A stretch of DNA of 64,000 bases from Smittia aterrima. Its lineage: Eukaryota > Arthropoda > Insecta > Diptera > Chironomidae. This document shows, one piece after another, positions 54,010 to 64,000 of this stretch; position 1 is the stretch's first letter; every line of letters begins with the position of its first letter. Where the stretch lies: assembly GCA_033063855.1 (NCBI GenBank), contig CP093830.1, positions 12,152,854 to 12,216,853 of the forward strand, in the 5' to 3' direction. Under the pieces are notes generated by a model that worked only from the letters and a program-made list of their open reading frames with translations, had not been told where the DNA came from and made no database searches. Made by a program: the position numbers and the translations under genes.

Positions 54010-57000
54010 TAAAATGGCTTCTAATCTGTTAAGCCTTTTAGCACCTGAAAGTCTGCCGTTGTTTATTTTTCACGAACCTTTACACATCTTACAATCGAGA
54101 CTTTTTATTGACAATCAATCTTTTTGATAAAACTGACAACTCAATTGAGTTTCAACACTTTCTTAATTGAAAACTTAATGAGGTTTTAAGCCAACACTTT
54201 GGAAATAATGAGCTTGGTAATCCATTTACACTTTTCGTTAGTCCTTCCCCCCTTCAACCTTTTCTAAACTCCATCAAGTATTTTTCTAATTGAATCTTTA
54301 GGAAGAGTTAACACAATCGTATTTGGTTTATGAAAATACTGTGAGATTGTTTTCTTATCGTTAGGAAAAGAAGATTTAGAGATGAATAAATAAATTCGGC
54401 TTCAGAAATTCCATTTGTGGTCTTTTATTAATTTAACTTTTCAGAAACGAAATTGAGTTGGTTGAGGCGATGAAAAAGGTAAAAACGCAACTCATTTCAC
54501 TAAAAGGCCTGAAAGTGTAATACAGGAAGCCTCTCATTTCACGCCCCAACAGAATCAGTTTTGGATGGAAGGAAGAATACGGATCCGAGGTAACAAAAGG
54601 TCGACCGAGAATCTCTCTGACCAGCGGAGCATAGAAGAAACCAAAACTCAACAGACGTTTGACGTCAGAATTATTTTCATTTTTTTATAAGGAAGAGCAT
54701 CTTCATTTCTTAATCAATGAATGTCTTTCAAACTGTCTCGTCCTTTTGTCAAGAAGCAAGAAAAGCTTTTATAGTTTCTTTTATTGTAGTTTAATCCCAA
54801 AGAAAGAAAAAATCTTTTTTGACAATGTTCCCTGATTGCGGACGAATGAATGAAACTAAAATCATCTGAAGCTTAGACGACAATTTATTATTTCAAGTCA
54901 GGTCTTGATTTCAGTCTTCGCTCTCTCAAAAAACTTTCTCCCCGGCAAGAATAATTTATTAAAATTTATTCGACAAGAAAAGAAATTGGCTAAGGTGGAG
55001 ATGATAATGAAATTCATCTTCATGAATGATTAAAGTCTTCTTGATTGTTTCAAGGGCACAAAAGATGAGCGAGAGTTGTCGGGTAGTAATTTGAGTTTTG
55101 GTTTGAAACATCTGTCGAGACTGCGAAGCTTTAATTGAGAGAAGAACTTAGCCAAGGGCTCAATGCATAATTAAAGAGGTTGAAAGTTAGTTTAATCCGG
55201 AAAGAAAAGATAACGTAGACTTATAAAAGATTACTCGTTGTGATTACATGATTGAGAGTAAGGACTGCTCATAGTCCGTCGACAGCTGACGATAATGAGG
55301 GATAGGAGCATCCTGTTCATTAGTATCAATGGCAAGTTGATTGCAGAAAAACGTTTTCTCGTTTGCGTAGCAGATTTCCTTCTGACAGCTTTGACCTGAT
55401 TTAGGGTTGAGCGGCGAGAAGTTTTAGATTTATGCTTTCCAACTTTAACGATTCGTCATTTTCTGGGCTTAGTCGAGTTGTGTTTTAAACTCAAAAGTTT
55501 AGAAATTAGAAAAGTTTTTCTGTTAAGTCTGCAACAAAAAAATTATTTAGCGTTCGTTAACATCGCTTAGACTTGTTCGTTTGCTCATGACACGAGGCTA
55601 AGAATGAAACCCTTTTCAGAATTCCTTTCAACAAACTCAGAGATTGTTGTCGAAGATTTCGCGAAACATTTTTCTCTTAAAAAAGCTCTTCTGTAATTTG
55701 AAAGGCCTCGAGACTTTTGCTTTAATCTTGCGATTGAAAGAAATGAGATAACGGAAAAGAATTCAAATCCTCCAGACGTCAATCGAGTCGTTGCTGCATC
55801 GAATCATTTAAATATTTCAGTAAAGTTAATTAGCCAAGCACAAAAATCGTTTTAGAATTTTCTCATAAGAAGAGCTTTTATGAAAAGCAATTGAAAGGTC
55901 AAAAAATTCTCTCTAGTGATGTTTCAGAGAAAATTTAGTTGGGGAATGTGAATCTTTCATTCATGACGAAGCTTTTTTAAAAGAATTTCTTCTCCGCCGA
56001 GCTTATCAAACTTTTAGAATCAGTTTTCAGATGAATAGAAGTCCTAAAAAGAAATAAAAAAGGTTACGAAAACAATTTACGTCTTTAAACCCTTGCTGAC
56101 CGTCCCTCGCCTATTGAAGCGCCACGTAATTTACAATAAAAAGTCAAACGACGAAGGCAACAAGGAAACTGAATTCAATTTCAAAAAAGGAAGCTTGGTC
56201 GAACTTTTAAAATCAATAAACTTTAATTTCTCACATCCCTCGTAAGGAAACAAGGAAAACACAATCTGCTAAGCTCCAGAAACGTTCAATTCTCATTCCA
56301 ATCTTCAAGACGATGGAAAATAAAAGAAATGAGGAGCTTAGTGCACTAATGTGTGCAAACACTGAATCGATAAATTTCTTTCAGGGTTGCACAGATATCT
56401 GTGTAATGCAATTACTCACGTCACAAGCAGATCGTAATGTTTTCCACATGAATGAAATTGCACAACTCGTTCCTTCGACATAACTCAAGATCAAACACTA
56501 GAGTCACCAGCTCGAGTCATTTTCAAACGATAAACTAATTAATCTTCTCTCTCGCGCCCTTCTCGACTAATCTAATCTTTGATTCATGTTGAGACAATCA
56601 TCCAAACACATTTTGACTTCCCAATCAACCGTACTTCCAAGTCCAATAGAAACGCCGTTGAAATTTAGTTTGTTACATTTTCTAATGGCACGAAACGTGC
56701 TTTGACTTCTTTTCCTCGTCTCCGTCGCAATTTTTTTCCTCACGTTTCAAATCCAATTCTGATTTGCGTTTCCACCGACTTTGAAAAAGCAATTTCATGG
56801 AAAAAGTTGTCCCTCCGCTTTGGAACATGTTTAATATAATTTATTGCCATCAATCTCGGCCAGGTGTCATTTTGACGGAGATAAACAGTATGGGGTGGTG
56901 AGAGTGCTGAATCAAAGCTTAGGAATTAATGCCTAGTCAAGACTGCGAAAAAGAAACTCATGGCTTGTCATCTTTCGACGATTGAAATTCTCTGAGCGCA

Positions 57001-60000
57001 CTTTCCTTCGATGACAACCTTTCAAGCGTTATCCGTCTTTGAAATGAACTGAACAGTCATGTTTCTATTAAAACGAGGACGCAGCTGAAAATTCAATTTA
57101 ATATCGTGATGATCGCTCTCTTTTTTTTATCGAGATTGGGTTAATCGTTGGTTTGAGAAATTAATTACGAAACATTGAAAAAGTTAAACAAACGAGCTTA
57201 TCTCTCTCACTCACTCACAACATTTTCTGTTGACTGTGCAACTCGAAAAACATATTTAAATTTCTCATTTACTTCGCCTTTGTTTCCTTCGTCATTCGGG
57301 GTCGTCGCTAAAAGGTGGAAAACATGAAAGCGGAGCATTAATTTGCGTCATTCAGTAAGCGAAATGGTAATGAGATCTACATGTGTACTTTAAGCTTTAG
57401 AAAAGTGACACTGGAAGTTGCTTTTTGGGACAACTTGGATGTGGATGAACAAAATGTTTGTTCGTGTCTTAAGCATAAACTCCCTCTTCAAATTTATTAT
57501 AAAAGTAAACAAGCCCCAAGGAATGGCTCGAGAAGGCAAACGGAAGAGAAATGTGACAAATTAGTGAGGGACAATTTAGTCAATTTAGTTTTAATTGTCT
57601 TAACAGAACGCAAAGCGGTGTTACAATTATTCAATTCGTGGGACGAGAAAGTCGAGACTTGAGGTCGGAGATTAATTGAAGGCGACGTAGCGAGAAAAAT
57701 AACTTTCCCTCCGAATCCTTCGAAGCCGCAAAATTGGATTACGATAAAATAATTTCGAAGCTTCTGTGGTGAACGCTGGAAACTCAATTATTGTTTAAAG
57801 TTTAAACTTTGTTGCCAGAGGTGATCAATCTTGTATCTCACAAGAGTTAACTTCAGAAGCTTTGGAAATCAGGTTTTCCACATCTGCTATCATAACACAA
57901 AGTTTCCAGCGCCAATAGCTTTCGCTAAATGGGGAAGTTCGCTGATTGTTTCCTTATGAAATCATTTTTTTACCGATGATTGCTATCAACAGGTTTTGTT
58001 CCGTTCAAAGCGACGGAAAAACAATAAGCTCAGTTTTTTATTGAATCATGAAAGGAGTCTCGCGGAAATTTCGATATTGTGTGTGACAATTTCCGTCGTT
58101 AATGTGAAAATCGCTTTTCTAGCGAGTGGAAAAATGTTTCGCTTTATTGTCAACAATAAAAGCGTTTTTGAATGAGAGAAGTAAGCAGAAGCTGAGGGAA
58201 GGAAAATGCCACAGTTCTGATATTTCAATACACTCCCCGACAAAGTTATGTGAAAGATCTGCCATTTATATATTTTCACAAGAAACGAAGAAAGAAAAGA
58301 AGAAACTTTCACATGAGAATTCTCATCTTATTCTTTGTGGCTGCGGTTTTTTACTTTTCTTTTAAAACCGAGTGAAAAGGCAGAAATATTATTCAAATAC
58401 GAGACGTGGCATAGTGAATGTCGTCATATGCGAGAGACATTTTATTTTGCGAGTGAAAAAAAAAGACGAGCAACAAGCCTCGGAGCATAATTTAATCAAG
58501 AAATCTGCCAGTCGACTGAAGCATCGGAACAATATCCGGACGGAAAGCTTCCTCCGGTTTAAGACGTGTCTGTGCTTTTAAAAGCCTTCAAGCTTTTTCA
58601 GTGTTGCGTGTATTCAATTATTAAAGAACTTTACGAGCAGTGCATTAGAAACGTTTGCCCTGAAGACAAGAACGAAGTGACCTAATTGCGCCTTAGGTGC
58701 AGAAGTCAATTTGAATAAATATTTCGTAGGCAAAAGGTCTGAGCTGACTTTAAACTGATTACAAAACTATTTTCATCAGAGACTAACTTTTCATCGAGTA
58801 AACTTATAATTGAAACTATTGCAGCAAGAAAATGCGAGAGACGAGATGAGACGAACGAGAAACTTTGTGACATTGCTGCACACCTAAGTCATAAAATTTT
58901 GAGGAAGATTATTCCAAGATGAAGAACTTTCTTTCAGAGGTTTTTATGAACTTTCAAGGCACAGCTAACTTCCTCGTCTCATTTCCTTTTGTTTGACTTT
59001 AAGCTTCTTAATAAACTTGTAGCACTTTCTTCTTCTCGGTTAAAGTTCTTTCCATACAACGAAAGGGAGCTTTGACTGACTGACGAGCGACGAGCAACAA
59101 AAGCTTTCCCTATCATTGAATTCTTTAATAATAAGTTCGAAAAATGAAGAAATTCAATTTGAAAACCATCGCTTGGAAAATCGACATTAATTTTAATTAA
59201 ACTGAAAAATGAGGAGGAATATTTTCCTGGGTCTGTGCAACAATTTTATCAGCAACGTTTAAAACAGTCGAGTAATAAATAAGGAATTAAAATAAATTTA
59301 AATTGAACATTGAAAATTGCTTTCCGATCAATTATTTGCAATTATCGAATTCTGAGTGCTTTCTGTGAACGTAAGCTCCTTCATTCATTGTAATGTGAAA
59401 TACTCAAGTGTAATTAGATTTAGGCCGACTCGTAAATGTTGTTACAATTAGAAGTTTCCTGAAACTTTTTAAATACCTGGAAACGTTTATTAGCATATTC
59501 CACAAACTTTTTAGTTTTACTAAACTAATGTATGGAGTAGTTGGTAAATGACGTAAAAAGGAATAACTTTGACTGCTCGAAAAATGTGAAATAAAAATTT
59601 GCTTAACAAATTTTTGAAAGCTTCGTAATTCACAAATTGTTCCATGGAATTTGGACGTTTCGTTAATGAAATAAATTGGGTAACTTTCCAATTGAACTTC
59701 ATAGCAATTAGGCGAAGCATTATTATGCTCAGTCAGCTGCCGAGACATCTTAATTGGATTTGAGCAGACATCGACCCATTTGTAGGTGAAGCAAAATGCT
59801 CTCGCTTTGTTGAACGAAATATTGAATGAAAATTTGAGGGAAACTAAATTAAAACAATGAATGAACTTTTCCTAATTAGAGAAGCTTGAATATAAATTTT
59901 TGCTAAAAATACTTCGTTCGATGACGAAGACTTTTTCTTTTTGAGGACTCTCGGAAAACATTATTTTCCTTTTTAAATGGTCAGATCAAATAAAAAAAAG

Positions 60001-61053
60001 GAATGAGCACGTGGGCTGTCACGTTGCACAAACACTTACTCCCACTTAATCCATCTCATTGAAAAACAAGACGAGGTTGTTTGTTCATTCCTCGCCGGAA
60101 ATATGTGCTTAAAAATATTGACAACCGGCTTTCAGCAAAACGAGGATGAAAATGGCTTTGGGCGAAAACCCTTTAATGTACAAATTTTCAATGTCGACGA
60201 GTCGAAGAAAAAAGTGAAAGAAAAGTGAACCCTTGAGCTTGTTATCTCATGAGCCCGACCATCCATTGATTTAATTACAAAGCAAACAAAGCTTTATAAT
60301 ATTAATGTATATATTTGATAAGCAAAGAGGGAGAAACCAAGCATAGGCTTTTTCTGTTGTTGGAAAACAGGATGAAGAAAGACGAATTATTTATGACTCG
60401 CTTTTTGAAATAATTCGTAAACAAAGGAAAAGTTTCCGTCATTTCCCATGGCAGCGAAGGGTTCAGAGTTAAATCATTTGCAGCTAGGTGAGCTTTCAAA
60501 CTGACAAAGCGATGAAAGAAACGGAAGAAAGCTTTTAAGACTTAGGGATTTTTCATTTCTTCAGAGTTTGACCCGATTGTTTCAACAATCTTTCAACTTC
60601 CTGGCCTTAAGGGAAGATGCTTTCGATGAAACCTAAACAGTGGAAAATGTCTAGTTGATTTAAATGTCTGGGGATTGTCCGTAAGTTGAATCATGATTAT
60701 TTCAGTTCAATGAGTGAAGATAGCTCATTAACTTATATAACGTAGTAGTTAAGTAAGTTTGTTTCCGTTGACTAGTCTACTCGTCGTCTCAAAAGTGGTT
60801 GCTTTAGATCATTAATTATTGACAGCATAATAATTTAAGTCAGTCGTGTTATTTAAGCTTAATTAACACAAATCCTATTTTTGCAAACCTTAAAAAAGTT
60901 TAACGGTTTTTTTGATGTGTATTTCAAATGTTTCTCGATTTCAAATGTTTGATGTGTAAAGTTACACATAAATTTTCTTTCCTTCGCAAGCTGAGATTGT
61001 TTTGAAAAAATTATTCTTCGTTTCCGTGTCGATTGAAAATACAAAACTAAGTA

Positions 61054-61701
61054 ATGGCGTTCAACTTAACAAGGTAAGTAACTGTTGTGAAGTGATGGTT
61101 TAGTGAATCTCTTTGGTTAGACATGGGAAAATAAAAATTATATAACTTCGTAAAAAAAAGTAAACAGAAATATTAAAAATAATTTTTCCATTTTAGAACA
61201 CTTTGCAATCGTGCTTACATTAGCAACCCAGCTCTTTTCAAGGCACAATTGAATGCTGTCCGATGTGTCTCAATTAAAGTAGTTCCAAAGCCGGCAGATC
61301 TTAGCGAGAGCTTCGACGAGAAAAATCTTCGTCTGAACCGCCCTCAATCACCACATTTGACGATCTACAAGCCTCAACTTACCAGCATGCTCTCAATCAC
61401 TCATCGTGGAACTGGTATGGCTTTAACTGGATACGCAGCGATCTTCGGTCTTGCCGCTTTGGTTTGTCCAGAAGGAGCCAACTCAGTTATTTCAGCAATT
61501 GAAGGTCTTCATCTCGGAGCAGCGTCCTTGACAGCTTTGAAGTTCACTCTCGCTTTCCCATTCGCCTTCCACACCGTCAACGGAGTTCGTCATTTGTTCT
61601 GGGATTTGGGAAAGTTCTTGTCAATCAAGGAAGTCTACACAACTGGCTACGCAATGCTTCTCGCTTCAACAGTCCTAGCTATTGTCTTAACTATGATGTA
61701 A
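61054..61701 (+). CDS. SdhC: Succinate dehydrogenase cytochrome b560 subunit (complex II, SdhC)
   Basis: This is one of two membrane anchors of mitochondrial complex II. It binds heme b and ubiquinone in the inner membrane and passes electrons from succinate to the quinone pool. Exon 1 (61054-61073) ends in phase 2, the intron is 61074-61196 (123 nt), and exon 2 is 61197-61701. The product is 174 residues, the usual family length. A basic, hydroxylated N-terminus suits a mitochondrial presequence. The family signature NRPQSPHLTIYKPQL is followed by SITHRGTG (His76, Arg77, quinone-site region). Three membrane helices follow, with FHTVNGVRHLFWDLG holding His132, the likely axial heme ligand. 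It converges on WASH1, 160 bp from stop to stop. Confidence 0.97.
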
Positions 61702-61797
61702 ATTCTTTCAAGTATCTCAATGAAGTATTGTCACCATCAGTAGAAGTCAAGTCGAGAATATTTCTATGAAACATCAAATTCTTGTGGAAAATTCTTT

Positions 61798-61803
61798 AAT
61801 AAA
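61798..61803 (+). terminator. Poly(A) signal of SdhC
   Basis: An AATAAA lies 97 nt past the SdhC stop. It is only 8 bases upstream of the opposite-strand AATAAA used by WASH1, so the two 3' UTRs must overlap. Confidence 0.75.
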
Positions 61804-61811
61804 ATATTTAA

Positions 61812-61817
61812 TTTATT
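61812..61817 (-). terminator. Poly(A) signal of WASH1 (minus strand)
   Basis: TTTATT on the plus strand reads AATAAA on the minus strand, 45 nt past the WASH1 stop codon. Cleavage 10-30 nt further would fall inside the SdhC 3' UTR. Confidence 0.7.
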
Positions 61818-61861
61818 GTGGTACAACAATAACAACATTAATAAATCGAATTCGTTGTTTC

Positions 61862-63233
61862 TCAATCCCATTCGTTGTCACTGCTGTTTGAATCATCAGT
61901 ACTAGTATCACGTTTAGAAGGCGGAGGAATTAAGGAACTGACTTTGTCCATAATTGAAGATTTTTCCTTTTTCGCTTCTTTACTTCCAGCAATTCCTCGA
62001 CGTCTCAATGCAAGTTTTGCATGAAGATCTGACATCAAATCTCCGGCAGGAGGAGCAGCTTGCTGTTTCTTTTTAACTGCTTGTGGTTCATGCTCGTCAG
62101 CTGCTGCTGCCGAACGAAGCTTCGATTTTCCTCCAGCGTTTCGAATCGCTTGTAGAAGAGAAGAACGAGCATCGTCGGCTGATGGTAAACTTTTTGTTGG
62201 TTCCTTTTTGGCTTGAGCTGGAATAGGAGGCGGCGGCGGCAAAGGAATTGACATTTGAGGGATAGGAGGAGGCAGCGGAATGTTGACAACAGGCTGAGCT
62301 TGTGTTGGAGCTTTAGGAACTTCTTGAGCACTCGATTGACTTGTTTCAATTTTCGTTGATTCTTGTAATTTCTTGCTCGTTTCTGCTTCAATCAGCTCAG
62401 CGACATTTGGAAGTTCATTCACGATATTCATTTTAGCCAACGAAGGTGCGATCAATTCTTGGTCTGAGATTGAGAACATAACGTCATCAGCGATTCCAGG
62501 AAGATCAGGCAAATCCATTGGCAACTCGATGTCGGGAGCTTGATTCATATTCGGGAAATAATGGAAACTATCGGCGTCATGTTTGTTCTTCATCAACGAA
62601 GAGAAGCGACTAAAATCAGTTGTGTCATCGGTTTCATTGTTCTCTGGCTCTTGATCTTTCACTCGAACTTTGAGGACTGGCTCATTGAGAATTATGTTTT
62701 CGTTGTTCACAAAAGTTATCAAAGAATTCACAGATTTCGTTGTGAACACTAAGCTCGGCTTATTTGTGATTTTCTGTTGATTCCGTTTGAGATGAAAGAA
62801 CTGCAGCTTATCAGAATATTTCTTTCCTTCGAAGTTTTCAGATGAAACATCTTGTTGAAGATTATAGCTGAAATCGATTTCTTTCTTTGGCAAATTGACA
62901 AGATGAGTTGGAATGAATGTCGGCGGTTTCGCAATCGGATACTTCGCTGGAGAGTAAATTCTGATTGCTTTCTTGCTTCCTTTGAGTGTCTCGATCTTTG
63001 TCGCTGCTTTATCAAGCCTAAAATTAGATTGATTAGCTTAGAGAACGAGAAAATTAATTATTTATTTACCTTTTGTTTATTTCATCAAGTCTGCTCATAT
63101 TCTTGGCTATTCTGGCATCAATTCTATCGAACACTTCGTCCACCGCCTTATCAAGGAAATCAAAAGTATACAAAGCTCGAAGGCACACTTCATCTTGCTT
63201 TAAATCTTGGCTAATTATCGGAATCGAAATCAT
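61862..63233 (-). CDS. WASH complex subunit 1 (Arp2/3 nucleation-promoting factor)
   Basis: WASH1 activates the Arp2/3 complex on endosomes and drives actin patches needed for cargo sorting. Exon 1 is 63233-63070 and encodes residues 1-54 (MISIPIISQDLK onward). The intron is 63069-63018 (52 nt), and exon 2 is 63017-61862. The product is 439 residues. The N-terminal WASH homology domain includes the helical RLDEINKRLDKAATKIE and LKGSKKAIRIYSPAKYP. The LPDLPGIADDVMF motif is at about 224-236. A proline-rich stretch at 301-321 is followed by a VCA module: WH2 helix DARSSLLQAIRNAGGKSKLR at about 337-356, a central helix GDLMSDLHAKLALRRRGIAG at 380-399, and an acidic tail with Trp438. All VCA parts are intact. 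The gene shares a promoter region with alpha-tubulin. The fly orthologue is washout. Confidence 0.95.
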
Positions 63234-63253
63234 TTTCTTGTTTTGGTTCAGTC

Positions 63254-63270
63254 GACTTCACAGTGAAGTC
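63254..63270. promoter_or_regulatory. Perfect 17-bp palindrome near the predicted WASH1 start site
   Basis: GACTTCAC-A-GTGAAGTC has two perfect 8-base arms around one base. It lies 21 bp above the WASH1 ATG and 13-36 bases downstream of the minus-strand TATA-like box, so it overlaps or borders the likely transcription start. It could bind a dimeric factor, but no known site is recognised. Confidence 0.45.
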
Positions 63271-63282
63271 TGCACTTTGATT

Positions 63283-63290
63283 TATTTATA
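63283..63290 (-). promoter_or_regulatory. TATA-like box for WASH1
   Basis: TATAAATA reads on the minus strand, 50-57 bp upstream of the WASH1 ATG. It would place the start at about 63260-63265, leaving a 5' UTR of about 30 nt. Confidence 0.4.
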
Positions 63291-63313
63291 GCAGTTTGCT
63301 AGAAGTTTTTTCT

Positions 63314-63321
63314 TATAAATA
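63314..63321 (+). promoter_or_regulatory. TATA box for alpha-tubulin
   Basis: TATAAATA on the plus strand has an initiator-like TTCAATC whose A (63345) is 31 bases from the first T of the box, the canonical spacing. This predicts a 5' UTR of about 105 nt before the ATG at 63450. Confidence 0.55.
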
Positions 63322-63449
63322 TTGCGCCAGATTGAAAATTCCTTCAATCTTGTTTCGCTCGTCAACCGTTGCAGACGTTTGAAGCTAGTTTAACTAAGTT
63401 ATATCTTCAAGTTTCTTGTGAAAGCAAATCAAACGAAAAATCAATTAAA

Positions 63450-64000
63450 ATGGTGAGTTAAGCATCAGTGAACATCAATCGAGAGAAATTTCAAGAAGAA
63501 TCGGCGAAATCTCGAGGCAATTAAAAATAATTTGAAGACTGCGTGTCAAGAAAAAATTTCCGGTCGCCATTTTCACTGCTTTTTTATAGAGAAATTAGAT
63601 TTTAAGCCGAAGTACAGTTCATTGGAAGCTCTTAATGATTATTTCAAGTTGCTGATGCGTGAGAAAAGTATTTTCAAATTTCCATTAAGATTTTTCATAC
63701 CACGCCCTACTTTGGTTAATTTATTCATTTTCGGAAACTCGTAATCAGCAAACGACAGAGCTATTAAAAGCTCTTCTTGTTTTTTGCGTGCTCCAAAAAT
63801 TTTGTGTCGCATTGCAGAACCTTTTTTAGATCAATAACTTTTTTCATTGCGATGACTCATTTGAAAATTTCTATTTTTTCCAATAGCGTGAGTGTATCTC
63901 AGTCCACGTTGGCCAAGCCGGAGTCCAAATCGGAAATGCTTGCTGGGAGTTGTATTGCCTTGAGCACGGAATCCAGCCAGATGGTTGCATGCCATCTGAC
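63450..64000 (+). CDS. Alpha-tubulin, N-terminal part (cut by window end)
   Basis: Alpha-tubulin pairs with beta-tubulin to build microtubules and holds the non-exchangeable GTP. The first coding exon is only the ATG (63450-63452), followed at once by a GTGAGT donor. The intron is 63453-63886 (434 nt), and exon 2 starts at 63887 and runs past the window. An intron right after the start codon is common in insect alpha-tubulin genes. The visible 39 residues begin MRECISVHVGQAGVQIG, with the MREC start motif used in tubulin mRNA autoregulation and the GQAGVQIGNACWE nucleotide-binding segment. Residue 35 is Cys in DGCMPSD, where Gln or His is usual, so the isotype is uncertain. About 410 residues lie outside the window. 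Confidence 0.96.

Larger units (their letters stand above)
53222..60172. other. Spacer between the cyclase and SdhC
   Basis: This holds the cyclase 3' UTR and then non-coding sequence. The first AATAAA after the stop is at 53840-53845, giving a 3' UTR of roughly 640 nt if used. An imperfect hairpin lies at 53965-54009. I see no coding exons, RNA genes or transposon ORFs. The longest open frames (about 90-115 codons) have no recognisable content. Confidence 0.55.
60173..61974. repeat. Partner copy of the duplicated block at 1-1842
   Basis: This copy has an intact SdhC frame and continues without a gap into the rest of WASH1 and alpha-tubulin, so it is the credible chromosomal location. The match begins where the window begins, so the duplicate may extend farther left outside the window. 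Confidence 0.93.

Noticed and set aside
1..64000. tRNA genes, rRNA genes, CRISPR arrays, known microRNAs and transposon ORFs
   Set aside because: I looked for tRNA B-box-like sequences, repeat-spacer arrays, familiar insect microRNA sequences and reverse transcriptase or transposase motifs and found nothing convincing. A covariance-model or HMM search could still find divergent ones.

Overview
The window is nuclear DNA of an insect, most likely a dipteran and perhaps a midge-like nematoceran. The reasons are spliced genes with GT-AG introns of about 70 bp to 2.5 kb, AT-rich spacers, and proteins that read as insect orthologues (FoxA/fork head, an Ac76E-type adenylyl cyclase, SdhC, WASH1, alpha-tubulin). 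The species cannot be named from the sequence alone. I saw no bacterial genes, CRISPR arrays, tRNAs, rRNAs or recognisable transposon ORFs.

Layout. Positions 1-1842 are an error-rich second copy of 60173-61974 (SdhC plus the 3' end of WASH1) and end at an exact 100-N scaffold gap (1843-1942). This looks like a misplaced alternative haplotype contig rather than a real gene. A gene-poor stretch follows to 19427. The single-exon fork head gene (FoxA; minus strand, 19428-20816) lies between two large non-coding flanks, as expected for a developmental regulator. From 20817 to 42681 I find no complete gene, only one candidate upstream exon at 37528-37660. A 19-exon adenylyl cyclase of the Ac76E / mammalian type 2-4-7 class occupies 42682-53221 on the plus strand. 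I rebuilt it exon by exon: every junction is in phase and the product is 1221 residues. About 7 kb of spacer follows. The right end is compact: SdhC (+, 61054-61701) and WASH1 (-, 61862-63233) converge with overlapping 3' ends, and WASH1 and an alpha-tubulin gene (+, from 63450, cut by the window end) diverge from a 217-bp shared promoter region.

The genes are not one pathway. They cover a pioneer transcription factor, a membrane cAMP-producing enzyme, a respiratory complex II anchor, an endosomal Arp2/3 activator and a microtubule subunit. The points most worth a second look are the 15-nt in-frame microexon in the C2 catalytic domain of the cyclase, a possible alternative first exon 5 kb upstream of it, a duplicated RK(L/M)S(V/I)TN phospho-motif in its linker, the two opposed TATA-like boxes between WASH1 and alpha-tubulin, and the assembly duplication. 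I did not find a convincing new biological system here.
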